Positions 25,231 to 33,897 are shown, counted from the first letter of the stretch. The stretch: 64,000 nt of DNA from Lentzea californiensis (GCF_024648825.1 NZ_JANBBE010000018.1:62001-126000); one strand, 5' to 3'. Made by a program: numbers and translations. The notes: generated by a model not told the origin, from the sequence alone.

Positions 25231-26901
25231 TCAAGGGGTGACAGGAGCGTTGGTCAGGCCCTTCACCGCCCCGGTCACGGTGTTGGAGGCGTGCACGACG
25301 TTGGGCAGCGCCGCGCACTTCGACACCGACGTGATGTTGATGGCGTACTGGCCCACGCCGCCGAGGTCCGAACGGTTGTCGCGCCAGGTGTTGCCGCAGC
25401 CGTTGGGCAGGGCCGGGATGGTGCTGGTGTTGTGCGTCTCGTAGCCGTTGGCGAAGGTGCCGGGGCTGCGGAACGTGCCGGTGTTGCCCTCGACCAGGTA
25501 GCCGATGCCCTTGACGTCGACCCAGGAGTCGGCCGAGTTCTGGCCGCTGATGCCCTGGCCGTCGAACGTGTTGCCGCGGATGACGCCGTCGTAGGTGCCT
25601 TCCTTGACGTCAATGGCCTCGGCCGCGACGTTCGGGCCGATCCTGTTGTTCAGCACCTGGACGCGGTCGCTGCGGTCGATGCCGCCGTCGTTGCCGTGGC
25701 AGGCCCAGTTCGAGTGGGCGGAACCGAGGTACACGCCTTCGCCGTAGCCGGGCTGGACGAGGCCGGTGTCGGTGATCTTGGAGTTGCGGATGACGCCGTC
25801 GGCCGAGGAGCGGCGGAAGTGGACCGCTTCCTCGTCGAGGTGGTGCACCGAGACCGCGTCGATCGTGACGTGGTGCGAGTCGTCGAGGACGATGCCCTTC
25901 TTCGACTTCTGCACGGTGAACCCGGTGATGTTCCAGTACGGGGAACCGAAGAGCCACAGGCCGTAGCCGGAGTCCCAGCCCGCGGTGGGCGCGGGACAGG
26001 ACGGGGCGACGCCGGTCGGGCCGTCGTTGACGAGGACGGCGTCGCGCGGGCCGCTCAGGGTGATGCGCTGGGACGCGGTGCCCGCCCGGCCGTTGGCGAC
26101 GAACGAACCGCGGTAGGTGCCCGGTGCCATCCTGATCGTCTGGCCAGGGCCGGCCGCCGCCAGGGCCGCCTGCAGCTGTGCCGCGGTGGACACGTCGACG
26201 GTGCCGCCACCGCCGCTGTCAGGGCTGGTGGTGGCGCTCACGGCGGTGCTCGCCGCCGACCTGTTGCCCGCCGCGTCCCTGGCGCGCACCGAGAACGAGT
26301 ACGCGGTGGCCGGGGACAGGCCGCTGACGGTCGCCGACGTGCCGGTGACGGTCGTGCTGACCACGTTGCCGAGCAGCACCTCGTACCCGGTGACGCCGAC
26401 GTCGTCGGCCGACGCCGTCCACGCGAGCGACACCGAACCGGACGTCACCCCGGTGGACCGCAGGCCTGGCGGCACAGTGGGCGCCTGCGTGTCCACGGGC
26501 GGGGTCGTGCCGCCGCCGCACGGCACACCGTTGATCGTGCAGTTGATCGGCAAGCTGCCGCCGGACGCGTTGAAGCCGAACTTCGTGCTGGCACCGGGTT
26601 TGACGGCACCGTTGAAGCCCGCGTTGGTGAACTTGTGGTGCTGGCCGGTGGAGGTGCGGACCGAGCTCCACGAACTGGTGACCGTGGTGCCGGACGGCAG
26701 GTCGAACTCGACCGTCCACGACGTACTCGCGGCGTCACCGGAGTTGGTGATCGTCACGTCCGCGCCGTAGCCGCCGTTCCACACCGACGTCTGGGTGACC
26801 GCCGCCTTCAGCACGGGTGCCGCGGCCTGTGCGGACGGGCCGCTGAGCAGTGCCGCGACGGTCGCGGCCACCCCGGCCAGTGCCAGTGCCCTGGTGCCCA
26901 T
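25231..26901 (-). CDS. Secreted CBM2-FnIII-beta-helix protein
   Basis: 556 residues from ATG 26901, which overlaps the stop of the upstream gene as TGATG. Order: signal peptide (LALAGVAATVAALLSGPSAQAAA), an N-terminal cellulose-binding CBM2 module (SVWNGGYGADVTITNSG ... STKFGFNASG), a fibronectin type III domain (about residues 145-230), and a right-handed parallel beta-helix with TPGTYRGSF-like, HHVTIDAVSVHHL and DGVIRNSKI turns. Beta-helices of this kind are polysaccharide lyases or hydrolases. It would be exported to bind plant cell wall and act on pectin-like or other polysaccharide; activity is inferred from the fold. Confidence 0.85.
   Translation of the reverse strand: MGTRALALAGVAATVAALLSGPSAQAAAPVLKAAVTQTSVWNGGYGADVTITNSGDAASTSWTVEFDLPSGTTVTSSWSSVRTSTGQHHKFTNAGFNGAVKPGASTKFGFNASGGSLPINCTINGVPCGGGTTPPVDTQAPTVPPGLRSTGVTSGSVSLAWTASADDVGVTGYEVLLGNVVSTTVTGTSATVSGLSPATAYSFSVRARDAAGNRSAASTAVSATTSPDSGGGGTVDVSTAAQLQAALAAAGPGQTIRMAPGTYRGSFVANGRAGTASQRITLSGPRDAVLVNDGPTGVAPSCPAPTAGWDSGYGLWLFGSPYWNITGFTVQKSKKGIVLDDSHHVTIDAVSVHHLDEEAVHFRRSSADGVIRNSKITDTGLVQPGYGEGVYLGSAHSNWACHGNDGGIDRSDRVQVLNNRIGPNVAAEAIDVKEGTYDGVIRGNTFDGQGISGQNSADSWVDVKGIGYLVEGNTGTFRSPGTFANGYETHNTSTIPALPNGCGNTWRDNRSDLGGVGQYAINITSVSKCAALPNVVHASNTVTGAVKGLTNAPVTP
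26567..26723. repeat. CBM2-coding repeat, copy A
   Basis: 157 nt inside the CBM2 module of the downstream gene, direct repeat of 26962-27118 with five mismatches by my count. The two lie about 240 nt apart, at the junction of two genes. Confidence 0.9.
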
Positions 26902-29183
26902 CAGTTGCCTCCGCAGGGGTTGCCGTTCACGGTGCAGCCGGTGGGAAGCCCGGTGCCCGAGGCGTTGAAGCCGAACTTCGTGCTGGCACCGGGTTTGACG
27001 GCACCGTTGAAGCTCACGTTGGTGAACTTGTGGTGCTGACCGGTGGAGGTGCGGACCGAGCTCCACGAACTGCCGACCGTGGTGCCGGACGGCAGGTCGA
27101 ACTCGACCGTCCACGACGACGTCGCGGTGGCGCAGCCGTTGGTCAACGTCACGTCGGCGCCGTAACCGTTGCTCCACACCGAGGTCTGGGTGATCTTGGC
27201 GGTGAGGCACGAGCCCGGCGACGGGGTGGTCGTGGTCGTCGTTGTAGGGGTAGTCGTCGTGGTCGACGTGGTGGTGCTGGTCGGCGGGGTGCCGTTGATC
27301 GAGCTGAGGAACAGCGACGCCGCCGAGTCGGTCTTCGTGGCGTCGACGCCGTGGCCGCCGGTGTAGTCGCGCTGCTCGTTGGAGGCCCAGTCGGTGATCG
27401 GCGTGCCGCCGACGTCGAGGTGCTGGTAGGCCGAGCCGTTCCAGCCGAACTGGTAGATCCGCGCGCGGTCGGCGTAGAAGCCGGTGAACGGGCCGCCGGT
27501 CGCGGTCTGCTTCGTCATGGTGTTGTTGAAGAAGACGTTGCGGGGACCTGAAGCGCCCGACCACTTGACGGCCTTCTTGCCCGCGCCCCACCAGATCGGG
27601 AACCAGTTCGAGCTGTCGGGACCGCCGCCGCCCTCCTCACCGCAGTTGGCGCGGCAGTTGGCCGACCGGTGGGCGTAGGGCACCCGGACGGTGTTCAGCT
27701 CGAAGAGGTTGTTGCGCTCCCAGCCGCCGTGCAGGTTCAGGTCGGAGTCGAAGTCGTTGCCGATCACGACGTTGCCCGCGGCGGACCACTGGAACGTGAA
27801 GTGCCGCAGGTTGCGGGAGGTGTTGCCGGCGTAGAGCGAGTCCCAGACGCGTGAGCCGCGGAAGTAGCCGTTCCCGCCCTTGCCCTTGTTCCACGAACCG
27901 TCGAGCTCGTTGTTCACGATCTGGAGGTTCTTGGCCTCTTCGGTGACGATCGGGTGCGACCCGGTCATCTCCGCGCGGACGCCCTTGACCCACGAGTTCG
28001 CCGCCCACTTGAAGACGATGCCGTGCATCTCGGCGGCGGGGGCCATGTTGCCGTAGTTGTTGACCGAGTCGGCCTGGTTCAGGCCGGGCATCGCCTGGGT
28101 GAAGCCGAAGTCCTCGAAGCCGACGCCCTCGACCGGGTCGACGAGCGGTGACACCTTGGAGTCGTACGGCGTGCCGCCGATCGGCGCGGACCCGTCCGAG
28201 GTGGAGTTGACCGGGACGTCGAACTCCAGCGGCTTGTCGAGCGTCACCGTCGTGCCGGAGACCGCCGTGACGGTGAAGATCTGCTGCCGCATGTGCATGT
28301 TCAGCATCGGGTAGGGCGTGCCCGTCGCCTGCTGCTGCTCGTAGAACTTCACCGAGTTCGCCGCGCGCACGTTCACGAACGTGCCGGGCTTGATCCTCGT
28401 GACCGACTGCACGCTGATCGTGCGGTCACCCGCTTTCGCGGCCGCCGCCACCTTCGCGCCGACCTTCCAGTGCACGTTGACCGTGCCCTCGAACAGGTCC
28501 TTGCGGTTCTCCGGCGCCGCCGCGTAGTCGCTCGCGTAGCTCTGGTCGACGCCGCGCGACTGCACCCGGAACAGGCCGCGGCCCGGCCACAGCCAGCCGC
28601 CCTTGCCCTGCCCGGACGTCATGCCGTCCTCGTCCCAGTCCGAGCCGTCCGGGGTCAGGGAGTCGTACAGGGTGTTCGCGTCCGGCCGGAAGGTGATCTT
28701 CGTGGCGTCCCGGCCGGCGCCGCGGATGATCAGGTAGTCCGCGTCGGCGTGCAGTTCGCGCGAGACCGCCAGCTCACCGGCGGGCAGCGTGATCAGGCTG
28801 AGCTTGGAATAGCTCGCCGACGGCGAGCAGGTCGTCCTGATCGAGTCGATGGCCGCCTGCAGACCCGCCGAGTCATCTAGTCCGTCATCGGGCTTCACGG
28901 CGAACTGGCTCGCCAGTTCGGCGGCGGTGATCTGACACGCCGCGCTGGGGTTGGTCTCGCTCGGGCCCGGGAGGTTCTGGCCTCCGCGATACCCCGCCCT
29001 GCTCCAGTCGTACAACCCGCCCACGGGTGCCCGGCGGTTGCCCGCCGAGGTGTCCAGGCCGGTGAGCGCGCCCGCGCCGGGGGCCGCGCCGGCCGTGTTC
29101 ACCAGCACGGCGATGCCCGCCGCGGCGACTGTGCCCACGATGCCGAGCACAGCCGCTCGGCGTAGGCGTTGACTTCGGGACAC
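26901..29183 (-). CDS. Secreted beta-helix protein with C-terminal CBM2
   Basis: 760 residues. GTG start at 29183 with TGGAGG upstream. A basic N-terminus and hydrophobic helix (AAVLGIVGTVAAAGIAVLV) form the signal. Residues about 90-620 look like a large pectate-lyase-superfamily beta-helix (LQAAIDSIRTTC, DADYLIIRGAGRDATKITF, EMHGIVFKWAANSWVKGV). A threonine/proline linker of about 25 residues leads to a CBM2 module (SVWSNGYGADVTLTNG) ending in CTVNGNPCGG. Its stop overlaps the start of the second beta-helix gene. The pair probably degrades plant polysaccharide; the enzyme class cannot be fixed from motifs. Confidence 0.85.
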   Translation of the reverse strand: MSRSQRLRRAAVLGIVGTVAAAGIAVLVNTAGAAPGAGALTGLDTSAGNRRAPVGGLYDWSRAGYRGGQNLPGPSETNPSAACQITAAELASQFAVKPDDGLDDSAGLQAAIDSIRTTCSPSASYSKLSLITLPAGELAVSRELHADADYLIIRGAGRDATKITFRPDANTLYDSLTPDGSDWDEDGMTSGQGKGGWLWPGRGLFRVQSRGVDQSYASDYAAAPENRKDLFEGTVNVHWKVGAKVAAAAKAGDRTISVQSVTRIKPGTFVNVRAANSVKFYEQQQATGTPYPMLNMHMRQQIFTVTAVSGTTVTLDKPLEFDVPVNSTSDGSAPIGGTPYDSKVSPLVDPVEGVGFEDFGFTQAMPGLNQADSVNNYGNMAPAAEMHGIVFKWAANSWVKGVRAEMTGSHPIVTEEAKNLQIVNNELDGSWNKGKGGNGYFRGSRVWDSLYAGNTSRNLRHFTFQWSAAGNVVIGNDFDSDLNLHGGWERNNLFELNTVRVPYAHRSANCRANCGEEGGGGPDSSNWFPIWWGAGKKAVKWSGASGPRNVFFNNTMTKQTATGGPFTGFYADRARIYQFGWNGSAYQHLDVGGTPITDWASNEQRDYTGGHGVDATKTDSAASLFLSSINGTPPTSTTTSTTTTTPTTTTTTTPSPGSCLTAKITQTSVWSNGYGADVTLTNGCATATSSWTVEFDLPSGTTVGSSWSSVRTSTGQHHKFTNVSFNGAVKPGASTKFGFNASGTGLPTGCTVNGNPCGGN
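26962..27118. repeat. CBM2-coding repeat, copy B
   Basis: Partner of the repeat at 26567-26723; it encodes the C-terminal CBM2 of the upstream gene. The shared segment ends abruptly on both sides, pointing to recent duplication or gene conversion. Confidence 0.9.
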
Positions 29184-29207
29184 GCATGCCTCCAGGGACT
29201 GTTCGGA

Positions 29208-29236
29208 CCGCGGTTGTGGGGCGGCTCACACCGCGG
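29208..29236. promoter_or_regulatory. Inverted repeat in the leader of the beta-helix operon
   Basis: CCGCGG-T-TGTG (29208-29218) pairs with CACA-CCGCGG (29227-29236) leaving one bulged base. It lies about 25 nt upstream of the GTG start at 29183 and may be an operator or mRNA hairpin controlling the two secreted proteins. Confidence 0.4.
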
Positions 29237-29268
29237 AGTCGAATTGTGAATAGTCCGCGAAGTCCCCG

Positions 29269-29550
29269 TCAACAATTCTCGCTTGATTCGCGTAAATGTT
29301 CGAGCATGTGAACTTCAGGTATGTGAAATAGGAAATCTGCAACGTTTGCAAAAGACTGTTCGACCGCATTCGCGAACCCCGGAATGCGAATTTGGGATCC
29401 CGCTCTGGCGAGCGCCTGCAACTGCTTGTGCAGGTGCGCCTGCGGCAGGTCGTAGCTCGCGGCGAGCGCGGCGGTGCTGACCGGGCGGCCGTCGTCGACC
29501 CAGGCGAGCGAGAGCAGCACGTGCACGGTCCACTCGACACCCTGGTTCAT
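29269..29550 (-). pseudogene. Truncated Rrf2-family regulator
   Basis: The ATG at 29550 begins a clear Rrf2 N-terminus: EWTVHVLLSLAWVDDGRPVSTAALAASYDLPQ, then LHKQLQALARAG, the recognition helix region. At this point similarity stops; the family would continue with a glycine-rich wing and a dimer helix. Instead about 40 unrelated residues follow, encoded by DNA visibly poorer in GC than the surroundings (29240-29400), with an inverted repeat CGCATTC/GAATGCG. I interpret it as a gene fused to foreign or rearranged DNA. It could still make a small HTH peptide. Confidence 0.55.
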
Positions 29551-29626
29551 CCGCACCGGCCGATGCCAGGAACCTGGACATCGACGTCAAGTTCCGCCGC
29601 CCCGGGCGACGCTCCACTGTGGAGGC

Positions 29627-30994
29627 TCAGCTCCCCAGAGCGGCGATCACCTCGTCGGCGGCGCGGTCGCCCGAGGTGAGGGCGCCGTCGACGTGGCCGT
29701 TCCAGACCGACGCGGTCTCGGTCCCCGCCCAGTGCACCGTGCCGGTCGGGGCGCGCCAGCCGTGCTCGCCGAACTGCGTCCAGCCGCCGGGATACACGAA
29801 GCACGCGTAACCGCCGATGGTCCAGCCGTCCTCGGACCAGGCCATCTCGGCGTAGTCGACGGGCATGCGCGCACGGGCGCCGGCGACCTCCGCCAGCGCA
29901 GCGAGGACGTCGGCCCGGCGGACGTCGTCGGGCGCCGCGGCCCAGCGGTCGACGCGGTCCCCGTGGACGAACGCGACGAGTACGCCTCGTGACGCGTCCT
30001 GCGGCGAGTTGTCGAACACCGCTCCCACCGGGTTGCGGCCGTAGAGGGTGGCGATGCCGGAGCGGTCCTTCTTGCGCCAGAACGGTTCCTCGTAGACCGC
30101 GTGCACCTTCGCGACGCGTCCCATCGGCGTGTGGCCCGTCCAGCCCCGGCGTGCGGGCGGCAGGGCGGGCTCGAAGCCGATGCGTCCCAGCGCCGCCGGC
30201 GGCACGGTGACGATCGCCCGCCGTGCCCGCACCACCGCCTTGCCGGTGACCACCTCGACGCCGTCGGCCGTGTGCCGGATCGTGAGCACCGGCTCGTCCA
30301 GCCGGACGGTCAGCGACGCCGCCATCGCCAGGGCGAGAGCGTCCGCGCCGCCGGAGAGACGGGAGTCCCGCGCGCTTCCGGAGGTGCCTGCCAGCTGCCC
30401 GCAGCCACCGGCCGAGGCGACGTAGAACAACACGTGGAAGAACGAGACCTCGCGCGGTTCGCAGCACCACACGCTCTGCACGACGAGCGCCAGCCTGCGC
30501 AGCGCGTCCTCGTCTTCGGTCTGCGACTGGAAGAACTCCTCGGCGGACATCGAGTCGAGGACGTCGAAGTTGGGCGTGAGCCAGGGCTGGTCCAGGTCGA
30601 CGGTCAGCGCGAGCTCGTCTAGCAGCGCGGTGACGCGCTCGTGCCCGGCGACGCCGGGACCGGACTTCGGCAACGTCCCGGAGTAGTCGGCGCGGGTGCC
30701 GTCGTGCCAGACCTCGACGTGCCGGCCGGTCTCCCAGGCCGGGAACGTCGTGCACTCGAACTGCGCCGCGAGCTCGTGAAACCGCTTCTGGGAGGGGCCG
30801 ATCCATTGTGCACCGTGGTCGACGCGCACACCGGACGGCAGCATCTCGCTGACGGCCCGGCCGCCCACGCGGTCCGCGGCCTCCAGCACGACCACACCGA
30901 GTCCGGCGGCCGAGAGGCGGGACGCGGCCGCCAGGCCCGCGTAGCCGGCGCCGACGACCACGACGTCGGCCGATTGCTGCTCCAGTTCGGTCAC
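29627..30994 (-). CDS. Flavin-dependent amine oxidase
   Basis: About 455 residues. The FAD-binding motif VVVVGAGYAGLAAASRL and LEAADRVGGRA lie at the N-terminus; the C-terminal flavin motif is VHWAGTETASVWNGHVDGAL. These, with GAQWIGPSQ, place it in the flavin monoamine oxidase family, close to putrescine and monoamine oxidases. It oxidises an amine to imine, releasing peroxide, in the cytoplasm. GTG 30994 is the likely start; GTG 31003 adds three codons. No Shine-Dalgarno is seen, but the upstream gene ends 33 nt before, so it is probably co-transcribed. Confidence 0.9.
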   Translation of the reverse strand: MTELEQQSADVVVVGAGYAGLAAASRLSAAGLGVVVLEAADRVGGRAVSEMLPSGVRVDHGAQWIGPSQKRFHELAAQFECTTFPAWETGRHVEVWHDGTRADYSGTLPKSGPGVAGHERVTALLDELALTVDLDQPWLTPNFDVLDSMSAEEFFQSQTEDEDALRRLALVVQSVWCCEPREVSFFHVLFYVASAGGCGQLAGTSGSARDSRLSGGADALALAMAASLTVRLDEPVLTIRHTADGVEVVTGKAVVRARRAIVTVPPAALGRIGFEPALPPARRGWTGHTPMGRVAKVHAVYEEPFWRKKDRSGIATLYGRNPVGAVFDNSPQDASRGVLVAFVHGDRVDRWAAAPDDVRRADVLAALAEVAGARARMPVDYAEMAWSEDGWTIGGYACFVYPGGWTQFGEHGWRAPTGTVHWAGTETASVWNGHVDGALTSGDRAADEVIAALGS

Positions 30995-31026
30995 GACGCA
31001 CACGATGGGCAGAACCGGCCTGCCAG

Positions 31027-31434
31027 TCAAGGCAGGAGCCGGTGGATCACCGGCAGCAGCACCGATCTCGGCGGGTCCCAGACGTGCCGGTCCTCGAACG
31101 GCCACGCGTAGGTCAGGGCGCCGTCGCGGACGCAGTCGAGCAGTCCCGGCGCCGAGAGCTCGGCCGCCGACCACTCGTAGAGCCGCCGCAGCCGCGGCAC
31201 GATCATCCCGAAGTCGACGAGACGGGCGAACCCGTGCTCCTCGCCGAGGTAGTACCGGACGCCGGCGCGCAGCGGGTACTCGTCCGGCAGCACGCGCGAG
31301 AGCTGCAGGAAGATGCCGGTCATGCCGCGCCTGGGGTCGCCGAGCAGCGGCGCGAGCGGGCGCAGCCGGCCGAGCGAGAGCGCGGGCGCGGCGACCAGGG
31401 CGTGCGTGTAGAGCACCCGGCACAGGATGAAGTT
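31027..31434 (-). pseudogene. 3' part of a gene split by the TnpB relic
   Basis: 135 codons plus stop (NFILCRVLYTHALV ... IHRLLP). Together with 31964-32404 on the same strand this forms one uninterrupted in-frame gene of about 282 residues once the 529-bp insert is removed. I do not recognise the family; the sequence is arginine-rich with WSAAELSAPGLLDCVRDG near the end. Its position before the amine oxidase suggests a former operon. Confidence 0.7.
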
Positions 31435-31444
31435 CTTGACTACT

Positions 31445-31485
31445 CCCCGCCCTGAAGGACGGGGATTCTCCCGGTCGCCCGGGAG
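31445..31485 (-). ncRNA. Right-end omega-RNA scaffold hairpins
   Basis: Two adjacent stem-loops: CCCCG/CGGGG with an inner CC-TGAA-GG (31445-31464), and CTCCCGG-TCGC-CCGGGAG (31468-31485). In TnpB systems this region at the element's right end is the scaffold of the guide RNA, and the bases just outside the element act as guide. Here the guide would begin at the host sequence AACTTCATCCTG on the minus strand. Confidence 0.6.
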
Positions 31486-31495
31486 GGTTCCTGCT

Positions 31496-31872
31496 TCAGC
31501 GACAGTCGCCTTCTCGTGCTTGCGCACGAACTGGTCTGACACCATCTCCACAGGCGAGCACGGCCAGCCCGGCCGCTCGTATGTTGATCGCCGCGTTGAC
31601 ATCCCGGTCGTGAACGGTTCCGCAACGGCACGTCCACTCCCGGACCCGAGCGGCATTGTGCCCTGGAGCGCTCCGCACGCGGAGCACACCTTCGAACTCG
31701 GGTACCAGCGATCGATCACGACCGACTCGCGGCCGTACCACTGGCATTTGCAGGTCAGCATGGTCCGCAGTTCCGACCAGGCGGCATCGCTGATCGCACG
31801 GACAAGGCTGTGGTTGCGAACCATGTTGCACACGCCGAGGTCCTCGATCACGACCGTCTGGTTCTCATGCTA
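31496..31872 (-). pseudogene. TnpB C-terminal fragment, frameshifted
   Basis: Begins ENQTVVIEDLGV (RuvC-II glutamate present) directly after a TAG stop, continues AAWSELRTMLTCKCQWYG and the zinc-ribbon half C-S-A-C-G. Near 31645 a single missing base shifts the frame; the other frame continues VREWTCRCGTVHDRDVNAA, with the second zinc half and the RuvC-III aspartate, and ends at 31496. The first RuvC segment and all N-terminal domains are gone, so no active nuclease can be made. Confidence 0.85.
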
Positions 31873-31963
31873 GCGGCCCACCGTGTGACGTCCCGTCTAC
31901 CCCTACGGACAGAGCGGCTCCTCCACGGCGTGAACGCCGGGGTATCCGCCGGTTTGGAAATCA

Positions 31964-32404
31964 GATGAAGAACCGCTCGGGCTCGCGTTCCGCCGCCGCG
32001 AGGTCGCGGTGCTCCAGGTAGGCGGCGACCACGCTGCCGTTGTGCGCGCGGTACCACGCCGATGCCGTCGGATTGCGCGCGAAGGCCAGCCACTGGGCGG
32101 CCGAGTGCGACGACGGCGAACCACCGAGGCCGCCGCTCAGGGCCACCGCCTCACACCCGTCGCGCAGGATGCGCTCGTTCACCGCACGCCACCACGGGCT
32201 GCCGGGCCGCGGGTGCGACGCCGGCCGCAGCACACCGCGGCGCAGCTGCCAGCGCATGAACGACCTCGCCTCCCGGCGGAACGGCAGATGCCGCGGCGCC
32301 TGGCCGAACGGGCCGTGATAGCAGCGCTCCATCAGCGCGAGGCGGCCGGCGGGGTCGTCGCGGACCGCCGCCACCTGCTGCCCGGCCCAGTCCGCGGCGT
32401 CCAC
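31964..32404 (-). pseudogene. 5' part of a gene split by the TnpB relic
   Basis: 147 codons from GTG 32404 (VDAADWAGQQVAAV) to the insertion, after which a TGA from the element stops translation. Continuing in the same frame at 31434 gives the rest of the gene. No family recognised. It starts 30 nt after the stop of the 32435 gene, consistent with an ancestral operon of three genes ending in the amine oxidase. Confidence 0.7.
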
Positions 32405-32434
32405 CCTAAAAAGGCGGCGTGCTGAGCCACAGCA

Positions 32435-32848
32435 TCAGAAGTCGTCACCGCTCGTCAGCAAGTGCTCGATGGCGTCCGCGCGGCCGACCAGCAACGTGAG
32501 CGGGCGCTCGAACTCCTCCCGCACGCTCAGGTCCTCCAGCGGCACCACGTGCTTGAGCAACGCGAGGCCGTCCACCACGGCCGCCCCGCCCACCTGCGAC
32601 TCGCCCGCGAGCTCGAGGAAACGGCTCAGGTCGACGTCCGCGGCGCGGCCGACCGGCGAGGAGATCTCCACCCACGCCGCTCCGCCGAGGTCCGGCAGGT
32701 GGTGCACGGAGACCTGCTGGGTCCGCGCGCCGCCGGTGTCGAGGCGGAAGCGCAGCCAGGCGTCCGTCTCCTCCAGCACCTCGTACCGCAGCCGGACATA
32801 GTTGATCACATCGACCCAGGACGTCACGCCCGGTTCCGCCTCTCTCAC
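32435..32848 (-). CDS. Small hypothetical protein
   Basis: 137 residues from GTG 32848; GTG 32827 is an equally possible start (130 residues). Pattern: helix, then beta strands (AWLRFRLDTGG, QVSVHHLPDLGGAAWVEISSPVG) and a C-terminal helix, reminiscent of YbjN/SRPBCC-like or T3SS-chaperone-like small proteins, but this is only a fold impression. No secretion signal. It heads the cluster with the split gene and the amine oxidase. Confidence 0.6.
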   Translation of the reverse strand: MREAEPGVTSWVDVINYVRLRYEVLEETDAWLRFRLDTGGARTQQVSVHHLPDLGGAAWVEISSPVGRAADVDLSRFLELAGESQVGGAAVVDGLALLKHVVPLEDLSVREEFERPLTLLVGRADAIEHLLTSGDDF

Positions 32849-32937
32849 GCCTGTTCCCCGACACCACCGTAATGCGGGAACAGGGCGTTCGTGTTGCTTT
32901 GGCCGATCGTGTCGCAACCGCGTCCCGGGACCGCCGG

Positions 32938-33852
32938 TCACCCGAACTGGACGAGCAGCGAGCCCGCCACGAGCAGCGCGAGGCCGGTGACCCGCGCGGT
33001 GGTGAGCGGCCTGCGCGGCATCTGGAAGAGTCCACAGTGGTCGATCACCGCCGACGCGATCTGCTGCCCGGTGACGGTGAGCGCGACCGTGGTCGCCGCA
33101 CCGATCTCCGGGATCAGCAGGAACGTCGCGGTCACGTAGGCCGCGGCACACCCGGCACCGAGCCAGCCCCACCACGGCATGGCCCCCAGCGGTGCCGGCT
33201 TCGGCGCCGGGGTGCGGTCGAACAGCAGCACCACCACGATGGCCAGGGTCGCGACGGCGAAGCTGACCAGGGCGACGGCGATCGGCGCGTGCAGGTCGGC
33301 GCGCAGCCTGGCGTTGACCGCGCCCTGCACGGGCAGCACCGCGCCCGCCGCGAGGCCGAGCCCGATCCAGCCGGCCGGCGTGGCCCGCACCGGCCGGGAG
33401 AGCACGGTGATGCCCGCGAGCACCGCCACGGCACCGGCCACGACGCCCGCGGACAGCGGCTGCCGCGGCACGCCGAGCAGGCCGAACAGGTCCAGCGCGA
33501 CGGACGCGAACACCTGGCCGGTCACGAAGAGCCCCACGGCGGCGAGCGCGCCGAGTCTGGGGAACAGCAGGATGCCGCTGGTGATGTAGAGCGGGCTGGC
33601 CAGTCCGCCGGCCAGGTGCCACGGCTCGACGCCGGGCACCAGCGCCACCGCCCCGATCGTGCCGGTCGCCGCGGCGAGCACCGCGAGCAGCACCGCGGCG
33701 AGTCCGAGTTGCAGCGCCGACGCTCCGTACGGCGTGCCGGCCGCCTTGGTCAGCTGCAGGTTCGCCGACGCCTGGACGGCGAGCAGGCATCCGACGAGCA
33801 GCGCGGAGCCCAGAAGCACCAAGTACACGACAACCCCCAAGTAAGTGGACAC
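32938..33852 (-). CDS. DMT transporter with two YdcZ (DUF606) repeats
   Basis: 304 residues with ten hydrophobic helices arranged as two five-helix repeats. LLVGCLLAVQASANLQLTKAAGTPYGASALQLG in repeat one and GAVLPVQGAVNARLRADLHAPIAVALVSF in repeat two are the DUF606/YdcZ pattern. GTG 33852 lies inside the upstream operator; GTG 33828 with GGGGG before it is a credible alternative. It is divergent from a TetR gene and is probably an exporter controlled by it. The substrate is unknown. Confidence 0.85.
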   Translation of the reverse strand: MSTYLGVVVYLVLLGSALLVGCLLAVQASANLQLTKAAGTPYGASALQLGLAAVLLAVLAAATGTIGAVALVPGVEPWHLAGGLASPLYITSGILLFPRLGALAAVGLFVTGQVFASVALDLFGLLGVPRQPLSAGVVAGAVAVLAGITVLSRPVRATPAGWIGLGLAAGAVLPVQGAVNARLRADLHAPIAVALVSFAVATLAIVVVLLFDRTPAPKPAPLGAMPWWGWLGAGCAAAYVTATFLLIPEIGAATTVALTVTGQQIASAVIDHCGLFQMPRRPLTTARVTGLALLVAGSLLVQFG

Positions 33853-33897
33853 TGTGTCCGCTAATCAAGGGTAGGCATGAAGTGGACACACTGTCCA
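33847..33897. promoter_or_regulatory. Two TetR operators in the divergent promoter
   Basis: Two related palindromes: GGACAC-T-GTGTCC (33847-33859) and TGGACA-CAC-TGTCCA (33883-33897), both preceded by AAG. They lie between the transporter and regulator genes and are the natural binding sites of the TetR protein at 33927. Their centres are 37 nt apart. Confidence 0.7.

Larger units (their letters stand above)
31435..31963 (-). mobile_element. 529-bp IS605/IS1341-type relic with TnpB remnant
   Basis: Left end (minus strand) begins after TTCATC and has a hairpin CGGCGT-GA-ACGCCG (plus coordinates about 31928-31941). The right end carries the stem-loop typical of this family followed by GTAGTCAAG. 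Between them lies a 5'-truncated, frameshifted tnpB. Removing 31435-31963 restores the host frame without target duplication, as expected for this family. Exact ends are uncertain by a few bases because TTCATC occurs on both sides. Confidence 0.75.

Noticed and set aside
31427..31873. 148-codon plus-strand frame across the TnpB relic
   Set aside because: Antisense shadow of the tnpB remnant; no protein motifs.
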